Of a stretch of 64,000 nt of DNA, positions 53,180 through 63,353 are shown piece by piece. The DNA lies in the NCBI GenBank assembly GCA_937923575.1, contig CALDUL010000024.1, positions 1 to 64,000 on the forward strand, written 5' to 3'. The notes beneath the pieces are model-generated. The model had not been told where the DNA came from. It saw only the letters and a list, made by a program, of their open reading frames with translations, and ran no database searches. The stretch is from an uncultured Algimonas sp. Its GTDB lineage: Bacteria > Pseudomonadota > Alphaproteobacteria > Caulobacterales > Maricaulaceae. The position numbers and the translations under genes are program-made. Within the stretch, counting starts at the first letter, position 1, and each line of letters starts with the position of its first letter.

Positions 53180-54064
53180 TCAGGCCTTCTTCGCCTTCAC
53201 GAACATGTCGTAGATCTCCGGCACATTGCCATTGCCCATGCCGGCTTCAACCGCTTCCTTCAGATTGGCGGAGGTCGCCTCGCCGATGCGCGTAGTGGAG
53301 CCCAGATCACTCACCATCTGCACAAAGTAGCGCAGGTCCTTATTGGCGTTGTTGATCGAGAAGCCGAGGTCGGAATTGTCGTCCACCGCATAGTTCTTGC
53401 AGAAGCGCATGAATGGCGAGTTGGACGGGCCGGCGCTCATGATGTCGTAGAGCTGCTGCTTGTCCACGCCCGCGAGCTCCGCGACGGCGAAGGCCTGGCT
53501 CATGGCATTGACCGAGGTCATGCCCATGAAATTGTTGATCAGCTTGGTCACGTGACCCGCGCCTAGGGCTCCGAGATAGAAGACATTCTCGCCCTGCTCC
53601 TTCAGGATGGGCTCATATTTGTCGAATGTCTCGCGGTCGCCTGCGGCCATGATGTTTAGCAGGCCGTCCTTGGCGTGGGCGGGCGTACGGCCGAGCGGGG
53701 CGTCGAGCATGCCCGCGCCTTTCTCTGCCAGCGCTTTGCCGAGCTTCTGGGTCGACGCCGGGATGGACGTGCCGAAGTCGATGACGACCGAGCCTGGCTT
53801 TATGCCTGCAATGATACCATTCTCGCCGTTCATCAACGCTTCCACGACCTCGGAGGTCGTCACGCAGAGCTCGACGATGTCGGACTTCTCAGCGAGTTCC
53901 TTGGGCGAGCTGGCTTGTTCGGCATTGCCGCGCGCCAGCACGCGGTCGACGGCGTCCTGATTGAGGTCCATGACGACGACCGGGAAACCGCGCTTTTGCA
54001 GGTTCTCGACCATATTGCCGCCCATCAAACCGAGGCCGATGAAACCGATGGTGGGTTTGGACAT
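53180..54064 (-). CDS. Beta-hydroxyacid dehydrogenase (probable DEH reductase)
   Basis: The 294-residue member of the 3-hydroxyisobutyrate dehydrogenase/tartronate semialdehyde reductase family has the N-terminal signature TIGFIGLGLMGGNMVENLQKRG. VIDFGTSIPASTQKLGKAL follows, then DAPLGRTPAHAKDGLLNIMAAGD and GHVTKLINNFM with the catalytic lysine. In an operon with PL6, PL17 and kdgK the expected missing step is reduction of 4-deoxy-L-erythro-5-hexoseulose uronate (DEH) to KDG. A protein of this family is, as I recall, the DEH reductase of Vibrio splendidus. Tartronate semialdehyde reductase is the alternative. Confidence 0.82.
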   Translation of the reverse strand: MSKPTIGFIGLGLMGGNMVENLQKRGFPVVVMDLNQDAVDRVLARGNAEQASSPKELAEKSDIVELCVTTSEVVEALMNGENGIIAGIKPGSVVIDFGTSIPASTQKLGKALAEKGAGMLDAPLGRTPAHAKDGLLNIMAAGDRETFDKYEPILKEQGENVFYLGALGAGHVTKLINNFMGMTSVNAMSQAFAVAELAGVDKQQLYDIMSAGPSNSPFMRFCKNYAVDDNSDLGFSINNANKDLRYFVQMVSDLGSTTRIGEATSANLKEAVEAGMGNGNVPEIYDMFVKAKKA

Positions 54065-54075
54065 AGAAGTGCTCC

Positions 54076-55485
54076 TTAGGTCTTAGAACCAGCGACGACG
54101 CGCGGCTTAAGAGGTTCGATTTTGGGAATGAGAATCCAGACACTCGCGACTGCGAGAATGGCGAGTGCGGCTCCGATAATGAAGGCCGGCATATAGCTGT
54201 TCTCTGTCATTGGCGACAGGAAACCGAGGCCCAGCTGGTCACGCAGAGCGTTGAACTTTTCGGCTTCGGTGATGCGTGGCACGATCCAGACCAATCCGGC
54301 GGCCGCCAGTTTGGCGGCTGTTCCGGCATAGCCAGCGAGCGAGCCGACAGCCTTCTGGCTATAGAGGTCGCTCGGCAGCGTCTGGACATTGCCGATGGCG
54401 GTTTGAAAACCGAAGAGGATGACAGCCATGATCAGCACAGCCAGCAGCGGCGTGGAGGCCACGGACATCGCCAGCAGTGAGGGCAGCATGATCAGCCCGC
54501 CCAGTGTGATGACCATCTTTCGGGTCTTGTCGACAGACCAGCCGGAGTTCAGACGGTTCTGCGCCAACAGCCCACCGAACCAGGCGCCGAACATTGCGCC
54601 GACATAGGGCACCCATGCGTAGAGGCCGAGTTCCTTCACATTGAAGCCGAAGCTGTCGATCAGGTAGATCGGGATCCACGCAACAAACAGCCACCAGATC
54701 GGATCGATCAGCATGGCAGGCAGGATCGCACCCCAGGTCTCGCGACGGCCAAGCATTTCGCGCGTCGTCGGAACGTAGTCTGCCGTGGCGACACCGGAGT
54801 CGGTGCGGGTGATCTGTCCGGACAGGATATAATTCCGCTCCGACTCGCTCAGCCAAGGATGGTCCTCGGGCTTGGATTTGTAGATGATCAGCCACGGAAC
54901 GAGCCAGAGCAATCCGACCAGGCCGATGGTGATGAAGACAGCTTTCCAACCCATGAAGGCCGCGAGGAAAGCCAGCAGGAGTGGCGAGATGATCCCGCCA
55001 ATGGCCGCGCCCGAGTTGAAGATCCCTTGCGCGAAGGCGCGCTCATTGATCGGAAACCACTCGGCATTGGCCTTTGCGGCTCCGGGCCAGTTACCGGCTT
55101 CGGCCACACCCAGAGCGCCGCGGAACAGGCCGAAGGTCAGCACGGACGACGCAACGGCGTGCAGCGCCGTGGCGACGGACCACGCGCCGATCGACAGCAC
55201 AAAGCCCAGCCGCGTCCCAAGCCAGTCGAAAATCTTGCCGAAAATACTCTGCCCGAAAGCATAGGCCAGCACGAAGATGGTGAAGATATTCGCGTAGTCC
55301 TGATTGGAGAAGTTGAACTCCGCCTTGATCTCCGGCCAGAGAATACCGAGCGCGCCGCGGTCGATATAATTGATCACAGTCGCCAGCGCGACCAGTCCGA
55401 CAACGGCCCAGCGCAGATAGCCGCCCGCGCGTTTGGGGGTCGGGTCAAGCGTGTTTGATGGCGTTTGCTCATGTAACTCTGGCAT
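54076..55485 (-). CDS. MFS transporter, hexuronate (ExuT-like) group
   Basis: The 469-residue protein has twelve membrane segments of the anion:cation symporter branch. VINYIDRGALGILWPEIKAEFNFSNQDYANIFTIFVLAYAFGQ and FRGALGVAEAGNWPGAAKANAEWFP are typical of ExuT/GudP-like carriers. It lies between PL17 and the DEH reductase, so it most likely imports DEH or uronate monomers produced in the periplasm. The gap to PL17 is 9 bases and to the dehydrogenase 11 bases. Start MPELHEQT is followed by a hydrophilic stretch before helix 1, normal for the family. Confidence 0.9.
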   Translation of the reverse strand: MPELHEQTPSNTLDPTPKRAGGYLRWAVVGLVALATVINYIDRGALGILWPEIKAEFNFSNQDYANIFTIFVLAYAFGQSIFGKIFDWLGTRLGFVLSIGAWSVATALHAVASSVLTFGLFRGALGVAEAGNWPGAAKANAEWFPINERAFAQGIFNSGAAIGGIISPLLLAFLAAFMGWKAVFITIGLVGLLWLVPWLIIYKSKPEDHPWLSESERNYILSGQITRTDSGVATADYVPTTREMLGRRETWGAILPAMLIDPIWWLFVAWIPIYLIDSFGFNVKELGLYAWVPYVGAMFGAWFGGLLAQNRLNSGWSVDKTRKMVITLGGLIMLPSLLAMSVASTPLLAVLIMAVILFGFQTAIGNVQTLPSDLYSQKAVGSLAGYAGTAAKLAAAGLVWIVPRITEAEKFNALRDQLGLGFLSPMTENSYMPAFIIGAALAILAVASVWILIPKIEPLKPRVVAGSKT

Positions 55486-55494
55486 GGTGTTCCC

Positions 55495-57675
55495 CTATTC
55501 GTCCGCAGACAGGATCGTGTGCGATCCAGTCCAGCTCACAAATCCGTCTGCTGTCTCGACCGTGTGGTCGCCATTCTGTTCCGCGAGGCCGACCGAGATC
55601 GTGTCGCCGGACTTCAGGACCAATGTCACAACATCTGCGGTGCGCCCCTTGAAGTGCTCCACTCGCGCGATCTGGCTTCGACTGGCCAGAGTGTATTCCT
55701 GGATCGGGTTGTATTCACCATGTGGTTCGAAGACCGTCGCGGCAGCGAAGCGCGTCGCGCGCGGACTCCGCAGAATCAGCGCTGGCTCGCGGCGAAGGTT
55801 CGTATCCGGATCGTTTGCGCCAAGTTCCGCGAGCAGTATTTGTGTTCCCTCCGGCACGGCACTGGTCAGGGTGTAGAAGCGACGATCCAGCAAGATCGTC
55901 GTCTGCGCCTGTCCGTCAATGGCATCGGCCTGACCGACCTTCCAGAGATATTGATAGCCATTGTCGTCGCCTAGCGGCGCGCGCGTGGTCGTATCGGCTT
56001 TGATCTCGTAATTCGTTTCGATCAGCTGCCCATTGTAGTGGAAGGGCAAGTCGAAGTCGCGAAGATCGTCGGCCGATGCGCTCTCTCCGATCATAACATC
56101 GATGACGACCGGCGCTTCGAGCGCCTCGTGGCGCAGCAGTGCTACCCGGCGCGTCAGCGATACGCCGGGATAGGCATTCGCGATTCCAGCAGTCGTCGCG
56201 CTCAGATTGTCTTCGGTCACGAACGGTCCGATATAGGGAGCGTGGTTCTCGCCCTCGCGCCAGTCGCCACCGAAATGCGAGCTGCGGTCCACGACCAGCG
56301 CGTTATGCGCGATGGTCTGCTTGGCATAGGCGTTATTCTCGCGCAGATAGTGGCCGCCATATTTGGCCTCGATATTGAGGAAGCGCGCGGCGCCATAGTC
56401 GCGCAGCACCTCATAGCCGCGGTCGAACACCAGCAGTCCCAGCTTGTCGAAATGGCCGTGCCCCAGACCCATGGCAGTATTCTTCGCCACCACGGCCATT
56501 CCTTTGGGATCATCCGACGCGCGGAGGATATCGAGTGCGCCGCGGTCGCCGTTCGAGCCGTCGACCAGTCGCATGGAGCGATAGCCGAAGGGCTTGGCCT
56601 TGCCCGCCTCGATGGCGGCAGACACGGCGCGGCCTGCTGCGGTCGGTGCGACCTTGCCCTGCTCCTGCGCGACCGAGAGCAGCGTGTCGTCGCCTGTCAG
56701 ATCATAGGCGATGGCGACACCGTGCAGCAGCTCGGTCGTGGCGATGCCCTTGTCCTTGATGGCGTCGTTGATCGGAAAGAATAGCCCGGCGTAGTTCTGG
56801 TGGATAGTCGAGTATATCGCCTTCTTCAGAATGCCGTCGCGCGCCTCGAAGATTTTCCGCTCCGGCTCGTTCTCCTGAATGGCTTGGGCGAAGAGCACGA
56901 AAGGCATCAGGGCGTAGCGCTGATAATAGGGGCCTTCATTGTAATAGCCGTCGGGCGAAAACAGCACATCCATCTGGCGGAGAAAGCCGCCCGTCCCGGA
57001 TCGGTCGAGGCCCAGCAAGGCTTTCTCGACATAGTCCGGCTCATCCAGCGCATAGCCGGTCAGACCGACAGCCGCCGTCGCCCAAGTGCCGTGATTGTGA
57101 ATCTTGTCGAAGGTCTGCGGCTGGCCTTCGGAGAGGAACTCCACGATGGGATGGAAGAAATTGTCTTCCAGCCGGGCGCGGGTGTCACCGTCGAGATCGT
57201 CGCGGAAGAGCTCATAGCCCTGCGCGGCGTGGACGAGGAACCACGCTTCGTTGAGGCTCTGCCAGAACAGGCGGCCGGGCGTCTGCTCCTTCTTCTTCGG
57301 ATGCTCCCCGAGGGTGGGGTACATCGTAGCGTAGGCGTCGAGCAGGCGAACGGCGTGGTCGCGGTAGCCCGCGTCATTCGTCGCCTCATAGAGCAGGCCG
57401 GACTCAAAAATCGCGATGGCGTTTCGCTTATGCTGCTCATGGGTGTAGCCGCCGCCCGCATCCGCCGGGACTGGCACGGCCAGTGGCTCGCCAATCTGGG
57501 CATCGATGCGCGTACGCATGGCATTGAACGCGGCGTCGTAGAGCGCGCCATCAGCGGATGAGGCAACCGAGCCCGCGGATGTCGCCGACGGCGCAGCCAC
57601 ATCCGACGGACTGCAGGCCGCCAGAGCGGAAGCCGCAATCAGTGCTGTGAGTGCCGATGTTGTCCAGTTTTTCAC
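55495..57675 (-). CDS. PL17 exolytic oligoalginate lyase, lipoprotein
   Basis: The 726-residue protein has a lipoprotein signal (IAASALAACSPS). The N-terminal (alpha/alpha) toroid carries FDKIHNHGTWATAAVG and the catalytic region DGYYNEGPYYQRYALMPFV. The C-terminal heparinase II/III-like beta domain begins near AMGLGHGHFDKLGLLVFDRG. This architecture and these motifs match PL17 enzymes such as Saccharophagus Alg17C, which release unsaturated monomer from alginate oligomers at chain ends. Acting in the periplasm it feeds the adjacent MFS carrier. It begins one base from the PL6 stop. Confidence 0.92.
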   Translation of the reverse strand: MKNWTTSALTALIAASALAACSPSDVAAPSATSAGSVASSADGALYDAAFNAMRTRIDAQIGEPLAVPVPADAGGGYTHEQHKRNAIAIFESGLLYEATNDAGYRDHAVRLLDAYATMYPTLGEHPKKKEQTPGRLFWQSLNEAWFLVHAAQGYELFRDDLDGDTRARLEDNFFHPIVEFLSEGQPQTFDKIHNHGTWATAAVGLTGYALDEPDYVEKALLGLDRSGTGGFLRQMDVLFSPDGYYNEGPYYQRYALMPFVLFAQAIQENEPERKIFEARDGILKKAIYSTIHQNYAGLFFPINDAIKDKGIATTELLHGVAIAYDLTGDDTLLSVAQEQGKVAPTAAGRAVSAAIEAGKAKPFGYRSMRLVDGSNGDRGALDILRASDDPKGMAVVAKNTAMGLGHGHFDKLGLLVFDRGYEVLRDYGAARFLNIEAKYGGHYLRENNAYAKQTIAHNALVVDRSSHFGGDWREGENHAPYIGPFVTEDNLSATTAGIANAYPGVSLTRRVALLRHEALEAPVVIDVMIGESASADDLRDFDLPFHYNGQLIETNYEIKADTTTRAPLGDDNGYQYLWKVGQADAIDGQAQTTILLDRRFYTLTSAVPEGTQILLAELGANDPDTNLRREPALILRSPRATRFAAATVFEPHGEYNPIQEYTLASRSQIARVEHFKGRTADVVTLVLKSGDTISVGLAEQNGDHTVETADGFVSWTGSHTILSADE

Positions 57676-60006
57676 TTATAGCCCCGTGTTGTCCGAAAGC
57701 CGCATGGTCGGCTCCAGACCGCTCGTGATCTCGCGCAGGATCGGCGCGGACGTATTTGAAAAGCTGTTGCGCGTGATATCGGTCTGCGGATCGCCGACCG
57801 TGTGTTCGATCAAAAGCGGCGCGCTGTCCTTGATCGTATTGCCGACCATATCCGTGTCCTGCACGCCGTGCAGCCGGATGGAGGCGTCGAAGGCATTCCG
57901 CGAACCCATGCCGACATTAGCGAGCGTGCTGTCTGTCATGTTGAAATGCGGGCCAAAGGTGCTCTCGTCCCGGCCACCGCGGTAGAGGCTCACCAGCGGT
58001 CCCTGCACGTCGCGAAATTCGGAGTTCGTGATGGTCAGATATTCCGCATTGTAGCGGCCGTAATCGTCGATCTCGTCATCCAGGTTGAAGACCATGCCGG
58101 AGACCGTCTCGACCCGCACATTCTCCACAGTGATGCGGTCGGCCATGGTGTTCTTGGCTCCGCGCACGACGTCGAAGAAGCGGTTGACGTCGAGCTCGAC
58201 GAAATTGGTATTGGCGATTTCCAGCACATAGTTGGTCGTCATGGAATAGGGGCTGGTACGGATGACGGCGTTGCCGGTCATGTCCGGCGCATTCTCGCCC
58301 GTGATCGTCAAGCCGTCGAGGCGCAGCTTGCCGCCGTCCTCGATCTGGAACAGGGCCGAGCGCTCGAAGGCAACCGTCGCATTGTTGCCGCTGACCGTAA
58401 TCGGCTTGTCGATGATCAGGGTCTTCGCGGCGGTGTGACGACCGGGTACGAGTGCGAGCACGTCGCCCGGCTCGGCATCGCGGAGCGCGGCAAAGAGTTC
58501 ACCCTCGCCGATGCCGACTTTTATCGTCTTGCCGGAGCCAAAGGCGCGATCAGCCGGGGGCTTTGGATACCAGGACACGCCGACATCGTCGAGCTGCGTG
58601 ACCGCAAGGTCGCGCGGCGCACCGGCGTCCACGCCCGCGGGCGGATAGAGCAGGCCGTTTCTCGCGCGTTTGAGATCGAAGCCGATACGCTCGAAACCGT
58701 CGAACACCGGATCGCCCGGACCCGCCACGACATTGTCCGAAAAGTCGATTCCCGACATGTCGTCATAGACCTGGAACACCGGGCCTTCGAGATCGCGCGC
58801 AACGAGGTTGTTGCGGAAGATGGAATCCTCCGGGACGGCGGAGCGCTCCGTGTCGGAGCCCGCACCCAGCTGGATACGGTCCGAACCGATGATGGAATTG
58901 TTCTCGATCACCGCGTCTTTGACCTGATGGTAGCGGTTGATAGGGCTGTCGGGCACCCCATTCATGACAGTGAAGGCCCCGCCAAAGCGGATGCCGGTCA
59001 GGCCTTCCATATAGTTGTTTCGAACCTGCTGACCCGCGTTGATGACCCGGATACCGCCCGTATGCTCGGCGCCGTTGCCCAAAAACACGTTGCGCTCGAT
59101 GACATTGTCATTGCCGTGGCGCATGGTGAGCGTACCGCGTGCGGACAGGAAGGTGTTGCCGCGTAGCTCATTCTTGCCCGACTTGACCGAGATGATTTCC
59201 AACTCGCCATTAGTCCGGTCGAACACGTTGTTCTCGACGACCGTATTGGAATCCGACAGTGAATAATGGCTCGTCCCGATGCGCAAGGTCTCACCGCCAT
59301 TGGAACCCAGATTGGGCCTCGGCCCAAAATAGTTATTGGCGATAACGTGCCCGTTTTCGCGGCTCTCTTCCTGGTTCAGCCGCACCGCCATGGTGACGCC
59401 CTGATTGCCCTTGCCGACCAGATGGTTGTTTTCGAACCGGTTGTTCTTGCCATACATCCGCACCCAGAAATCGGTCTCGAACCGTTCGGGATTGGAGAAG
59501 CTGTCGATCACGACTTCGCGAACGACGGCATTGTTGGCGAGATTGTCCGCGTTCTGGCGGAATTCGATCACGCTGCTGGTCGGCGTGTAACCGTCGCGGA
59601 AAACCAGACCCTCGACCACCAGATGCGAACCCGCGATGCGCAGATTGCTCTGGCCCGTCAGGGTGACCTCGCCCTTGGTCTCGGCGGTCAGGGTGATCGG
59701 CTTGCCGGGCTCGCCCTCTCCGCGGAACAGGATTTCGAAATCCTCCCATGTGCCGTTCGCCAGCACGATGGTGTCGCCGGGACGCGCATCTTTTTCGGCG
59801 GCCTTAAACTCCGACGGATCGGATACGAGCAGGCGATTGCCTGACGCGCTCGGCATAGTGTTTGTGCTCGGCGCGGCCTGTTCTGTCATGACCTCATCAG
59901 AGGTCGCATCAGGCGCGGGCGCACCCTCGCTACAAGACGCCATGAGCGTCGCCCCGAAGGCGGCGCTGACAAGCCAGCTATGCTTATGGATGCGCGCGCC
60001 GCCCAC
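57676..60006 (-). CDS. PL6 alginate lyase, two beta-helix domains, lipoprotein
   Basis: The 776-residue protein has a lipoprotein signal (GATLMASCSEG). Residues ~55-440 form the chondroitinase-B/PL6 beta-helix. The catalytic lysine lies in EIISVKSGKNELRGNTF and the arginine in GTLTMRHGNDNVIERNVFLG. A second beta-helix (~500-776) resembles that of AlyGC-type two-domain PL6 enzymes, which cut polyguluronate. It should act on alginate before PL17. It is between the receptor and PL17 genes with one-base spacings, so the operon is very compact. Confidence 0.92.
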   Translation of the reverse strand: MGGARIHKHSWLVSAAFGATLMASCSEGAPAPDATSDEVMTEQAAPSTNTMPSASGNRLLVSDPSEFKAAEKDARPGDTIVLANGTWEDFEILFRGEGEPGKPITLTAETKGEVTLTGQSNLRIAGSHLVVEGLVFRDGYTPTSSVIEFRQNADNLANNAVVREVVIDSFSNPERFETDFWVRMYGKNNRFENNHLVGKGNQGVTMAVRLNQEESRENGHVIANNYFGPRPNLGSNGGETLRIGTSHYSLSDSNTVVENNVFDRTNGELEIISVKSGKNELRGNTFLSARGTLTMRHGNDNVIERNVFLGNGAEHTGGIRVINAGQQVRNNYMEGLTGIRFGGAFTVMNGVPDSPINRYHQVKDAVIENNSIIGSDRIQLGAGSDTERSAVPEDSIFRNNLVARDLEGPVFQVYDDMSGIDFSDNVVAGPGDPVFDGFERIGFDLKRARNGLLYPPAGVDAGAPRDLAVTQLDDVGVSWYPKPPADRAFGSGKTIKVGIGEGELFAALRDAEPGDVLALVPGRHTAAKTLIIDKPITVSGNNATVAFERSALFQIEDGGKLRLDGLTITGENAPDMTGNAVIRTSPYSMTTNYVLEIANTNFVELDVNRFFDVVRGAKNTMADRITVENVRVETVSGMVFNLDDEIDDYGRYNAEYLTITNSEFRDVQGPLVSLYRGGRDESTFGPHFNMTDSTLANVGMGSRNAFDASIRLHGVQDTDMVGNTIKDSAPLLIEHTVGDPQTDITRNSFSNTSAPILREITSGLEPTMRLSDNTGL

Positions 60007-60007
60007 C

Positions 60008-63000
60008 CTAGAAACGACCTCGCAGGCCGAGGAAGACGCGCGGACCGTAGTCGTTCACCTCGTAGAGGTCGTCCGTCACATAGGCGAACTGGTTCTTCGG
60101 CTCACTGCCCAGATTGATCGCTTCCAGCGAGACGCGGAAGTTGTCGTTGATGTAATAGGACGCCCGCGCTTCCCAAACACCGACATCACCAACGAAACGC
60201 AGCCGCGTGCCGTTAGACACGAAAGGCTGGAAATAGTCGCTGCGGTATTTGTAGTTCAGCTGGAAGTCGAAATCCCCGATCTGGTAGTAGCCGGTGGCCG
60301 ACAGAGTATGCTCCGAGAGGCCGGGCAGACCGCCGGGCGCAATCACACCATCTGCCAACTGGATGACGGTGCCATCCGTCTGGACTTCAAAGGCGTCGCC
60401 GTAACGGCTGTCCTCGAACTCGAAATCGCTGTCGACATAATTGTAGCTGACCTTAGCTCCCAGACCGGACAGAAGGCCCGGCAGGTAGGAGAAGGAGTGG
60501 CTACCCGTGAACTCGAGGCCGAACAGGTCCGATTTCTCGTCGCTGGTTTGCGGCACGGCGACAGTCCGGCTGATGGTCTCGCCGCCGATGTTGAAATCCT
60601 CGACCTGACGCGTGTTCACAAAACCGCCCTGAAACGACTTGTAGTAACCTGCTAGCGCGAGAATGGAGTCGTCATTTGGATACCACTCAAAGCCCAGATC
60701 GTAGTTCCACGACATCAGCGGATCGAAGGACGGGTTGCCGTCTGCCGACACGTTCTGACCGATCAGATCGTCAAGCGTTTCGATCGGGTTGTCATCGTCG
60801 CCTTCCTGGATCTGGAAGCTGCGACCAAAGCCCATATCGGACGGATCCGGACGCGACATGGCGCGGAAGATACCGGCACGGACCAGCTTGTCCGGGGCGA
60901 TTTCCAGGATACCGATGGCGGACGGCAGGAAGCGCGTATAGTCGTGCTCTTCCGTGATCGTCACCAGATCACCGAAGGAGGCCGACAGCTCTCCGCCGTC
61001 ATTATTGACATTGATGTCGCGGCGATAGCCGGTGGACTCGACATCGGTCTTCACGATGCGCGCGCCGATATTGCCGGAAAACGGCATGTTGCCCAACTCC
61101 GTCTCGAACTCGGTCATGGCATAGAACGCAGTCGTCTGCTCCTGCACGTCGATCGTGCGCAGATTTTGCTCTTCGAGAGCGGGGGCCAGAGCGCTGAAGG
61201 CACCCAGAGCACCCTCGAATGAGCCTTCGGTTTCGTCCGGGTCGAGCAGATAGGCATTGATGCGCGGCAGCAGGCTGTTCAACGAATCGACGGCCGTGTT
61301 GGCGATGCAGGATGCATCGAACGTCGCCCAACTATTCGTCGAGCTCAGCACTTGGCCATCATCGCCGATGACAGTGACGAGATCGCCATTGCGCGCAGAT
61401 GACAGAAAGTCGTCTTCCGGGAAGAGCGTGCGGCAGGCGGAGTTGGTGTTGCCGATGATGGCGACCAGATCGTCCTGCAGCGCGTCGAAAATCGCCTCGA
61501 TACGTTCATTGGCGTCTTCATTGCTGTCGTCAATGACCTCGCGGTTGTTGACCGTCAGCTCGCCATCATTCTCGATCTCGAAAGAGAAACGACCGGAGAG
61601 GGCGGAAAGCGGGTTACCGGAGTCGATGCCGCCGGGAAGTTCCAAATAGTCCTGATTGGCGAAACGCACGCCGGCTTTCAACGTGTTGAAAATGCCCGCG
61701 TTGAGCGCGTATTCGGCGTCGAGACGACCGGCGAAAATCTCATTGTCGCGGAAGCTGTCATTGTCGACGCGGACCCGGAGACGATCGACATAGTTGTCGT
61801 GATCATTGACGTCGAAATCGTCGTCATAGATGTTGAAGGAGTTCACCCCGGCACCGCGGCGATCGAACTCGATGATCGGCGTGATGTCGGACTGAATGCG
61901 GAATTCAATCGCGTTTTCGGTGCGCTCCGTGCTGGAGTAGCCCAGATCGGCGGTGACCTTCAGGCGCTCCGTGACGTCGTGGGAAATATTCAGACCACCG
62001 CCCAGATATTTCTCCTCGCGTTCGAAATCACCGCCTTGCACTTCGATCGTGTTCTCGGACACCGAGCGGAGGATGCCGCCCTGCGGGGTGAGCACGAGGC
62101 TGTCAAATGTGGTAGTGAAGCCACCGGGACGACCTTCGAGATCGGAGTCGTTGCGGCGACCGCCATTGAAGGTCAGATCATTACGCAGCTCCGACAGGGT
62201 ACGCTCGGAATATTGCGCATCCAGATTGATGTCCCAGCGGTCGTTTGGCGCCCATTGCAGCGCCGTGAATATGGCGTCGCGACGGTCGCGCGTATCGTTC
62301 TGACGGAAATGACGCTGCGACGGCGCGAAAGCGATCGGCGTACCAGCATCGATAGCCAAGCCCGTATTCGGATCGATGGTGACGTCATAACCTTCCGTGT
62401 CCGATCCGCGCGTGTCGAGATTGTCAGAGTTGCGGCGATCGTTGAAATCATCGCAATCGTCGTCGCCGCGGTCGCGCGTTTCCGGATTGCCGGAGAAACC
62501 GGTGAAGGTGCCGCCGTTCGTGGCGTCTGTATATTGGGTCAGGCCTTGGGTCAGCAGACAGGCCGGGCGCGAGCTTGATGTCGAGCTTGTCTGGCGGCTT
62601 TCCGCTTCGGGCTGGGAAATATCAGACGTCTGCACACCGATCGAGAAACCGAAATCGCCCGTGCCGAGCTGGAACTGATCGACATAGCTGCCAGTCAGGC
62701 GGTAGCCGAGATCACCGACCTGCGTGTCGTCCTGATTGAATTGGTCAGGGTTGGCATTGGCCTTGATATCGAACTGAGCGCGCGTCTTGCCATAGTCGAG
62801 CGGACGCAGCGTCTCGAGCTGGATCTGGCCAGCCACGCCGCCCTCGATCTGGCTGGCATCCTGCGTCTTGAAGACGGCGAGCTTGTTCATCAGCTCGGAG
62901 GGAAATTGCGAGAAGTTGACCGAGCGGTCGCCCGAGCCATTGGTCGCCGCGCGGCCATTGACCACTGTGGACGACAGATAGGGGCCGAGACCCCGCACGG

Positions 63001-63328
63001 AGACTTCCGTTGCGCCGCCGTTTTCGCGGTGGCTAGCCACGCCGGTGATGCTTTCCAGCGCTTCGCCAATGGATAGTGCGGGAATGTCGCCGATCTCATC
63101 CGCCGAGAGGCCGTCCACGATCTGCGTGCTCTGGCGCTTCAGCACGATAGAGTCCTGAATGACCTGACGGGTGCCGACGACGACGACTTCGTCGTCCTCT
63201 GCTCCGTTATCGGCCTGAGTGACCTGCGCGAGCGCGGGCTGCGACCACATCATGGCCATGAGCGAAACCCCGGTCACTGCGGCCAGATAGGCCGGAGAGC
63301 GAGCGGATGTGGTGTGTGTATTTTTCAT
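60008..63328 (-). CDS. TonB-dependent receptor, probable alginate oligomer receptor
   Basis: The 1106-residue protein has a signal peptide (LMAMMWSQPALAQ). The plug begins EDDEVVVVGTRQVIQDSIVLKRQSTQIVDGLSADEIGDIPALSIGEALESITGVASHRENGG, typical of TonB-Xanth-Caul receptors. VRGLGPYLSSTVVNGR and the terminal strand FLGLRGRF complete the picture. It is large for the family, with long extracellular loops such as a cysteine-containing insert near residues 640-690. First gene of the alginate operon, it should take alginate oligosaccharides across the outer membrane to PL6/PL17. Several inverted repeats and an operator-like dyad lie upstream. Confidence 0.93.
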   Translation of the reverse strand: MKNTHTTSARSPAYLAAVTGVSLMAMMWSQPALAQVTQADNGAEDDEVVVVGTRQVIQDSIVLKRQSTQIVDGLSADEIGDIPALSIGEALESITGVASHRENGGATEVSVRGLGPYLSSTVVNGRAATNGSGDRSVNFSQFPSELMNKLAVFKTQDASQIEGGVAGQIQLETLRPLDYGKTRAQFDIKANANPDQFNQDDTQVGDLGYRLTGSYVDQFQLGTGDFGFSIGVQTSDISQPEAESRQTSSTSSSRPACLLTQGLTQYTDATNGGTFTGFSGNPETRDRGDDDCDDFNDRRNSDNLDTRGSDTEGYDVTIDPNTGLAIDAGTPIAFAPSQRHFRQNDTRDRRDAIFTALQWAPNDRWDINLDAQYSERTLSELRNDLTFNGGRRNDSDLEGRPGGFTTTFDSLVLTPQGGILRSVSENTIEVQGGDFEREEKYLGGGLNISHDVTERLKVTADLGYSSTERTENAIEFRIQSDITPIIEFDRRGAGVNSFNIYDDDFDVNDHDNYVDRLRVRVDNDSFRDNEIFAGRLDAEYALNAGIFNTLKAGVRFANQDYLELPGGIDSGNPLSALSGRFSFEIENDGELTVNNREVIDDSNEDANERIEAIFDALQDDLVAIIGNTNSACRTLFPEDDFLSSARNGDLVTVIGDDGQVLSSTNSWATFDASCIANTAVDSLNSLLPRINAYLLDPDETEGSFEGALGAFSALAPALEEQNLRTIDVQEQTTAFYAMTEFETELGNMPFSGNIGARIVKTDVESTGYRRDINVNNDGGELSASFGDLVTITEEHDYTRFLPSAIGILEIAPDKLVRAGIFRAMSRPDPSDMGFGRSFQIQEGDDDNPIETLDDLIGQNVSADGNPSFDPLMSWNYDLGFEWYPNDDSILALAGYYKSFQGGFVNTRQVEDFNIGGETISRTVAVPQTSDEKSDLFGLEFTGSHSFSYLPGLLSGLGAKVSYNYVDSDFEFEDSRYGDAFEVQTDGTVIQLADGVIAPGGLPGLSEHTLSATGYYQIGDFDFQLNYKYRSDYFQPFVSNGTRLRFVGDVGVWEARASYYINDNFRVSLEAINLGSEPKNQFAYVTDDLYEVNDYGPRVFLGLRGRF

Positions 63329-63353
63329 GATTTTCCCCTTGCCTGAATCGGCG

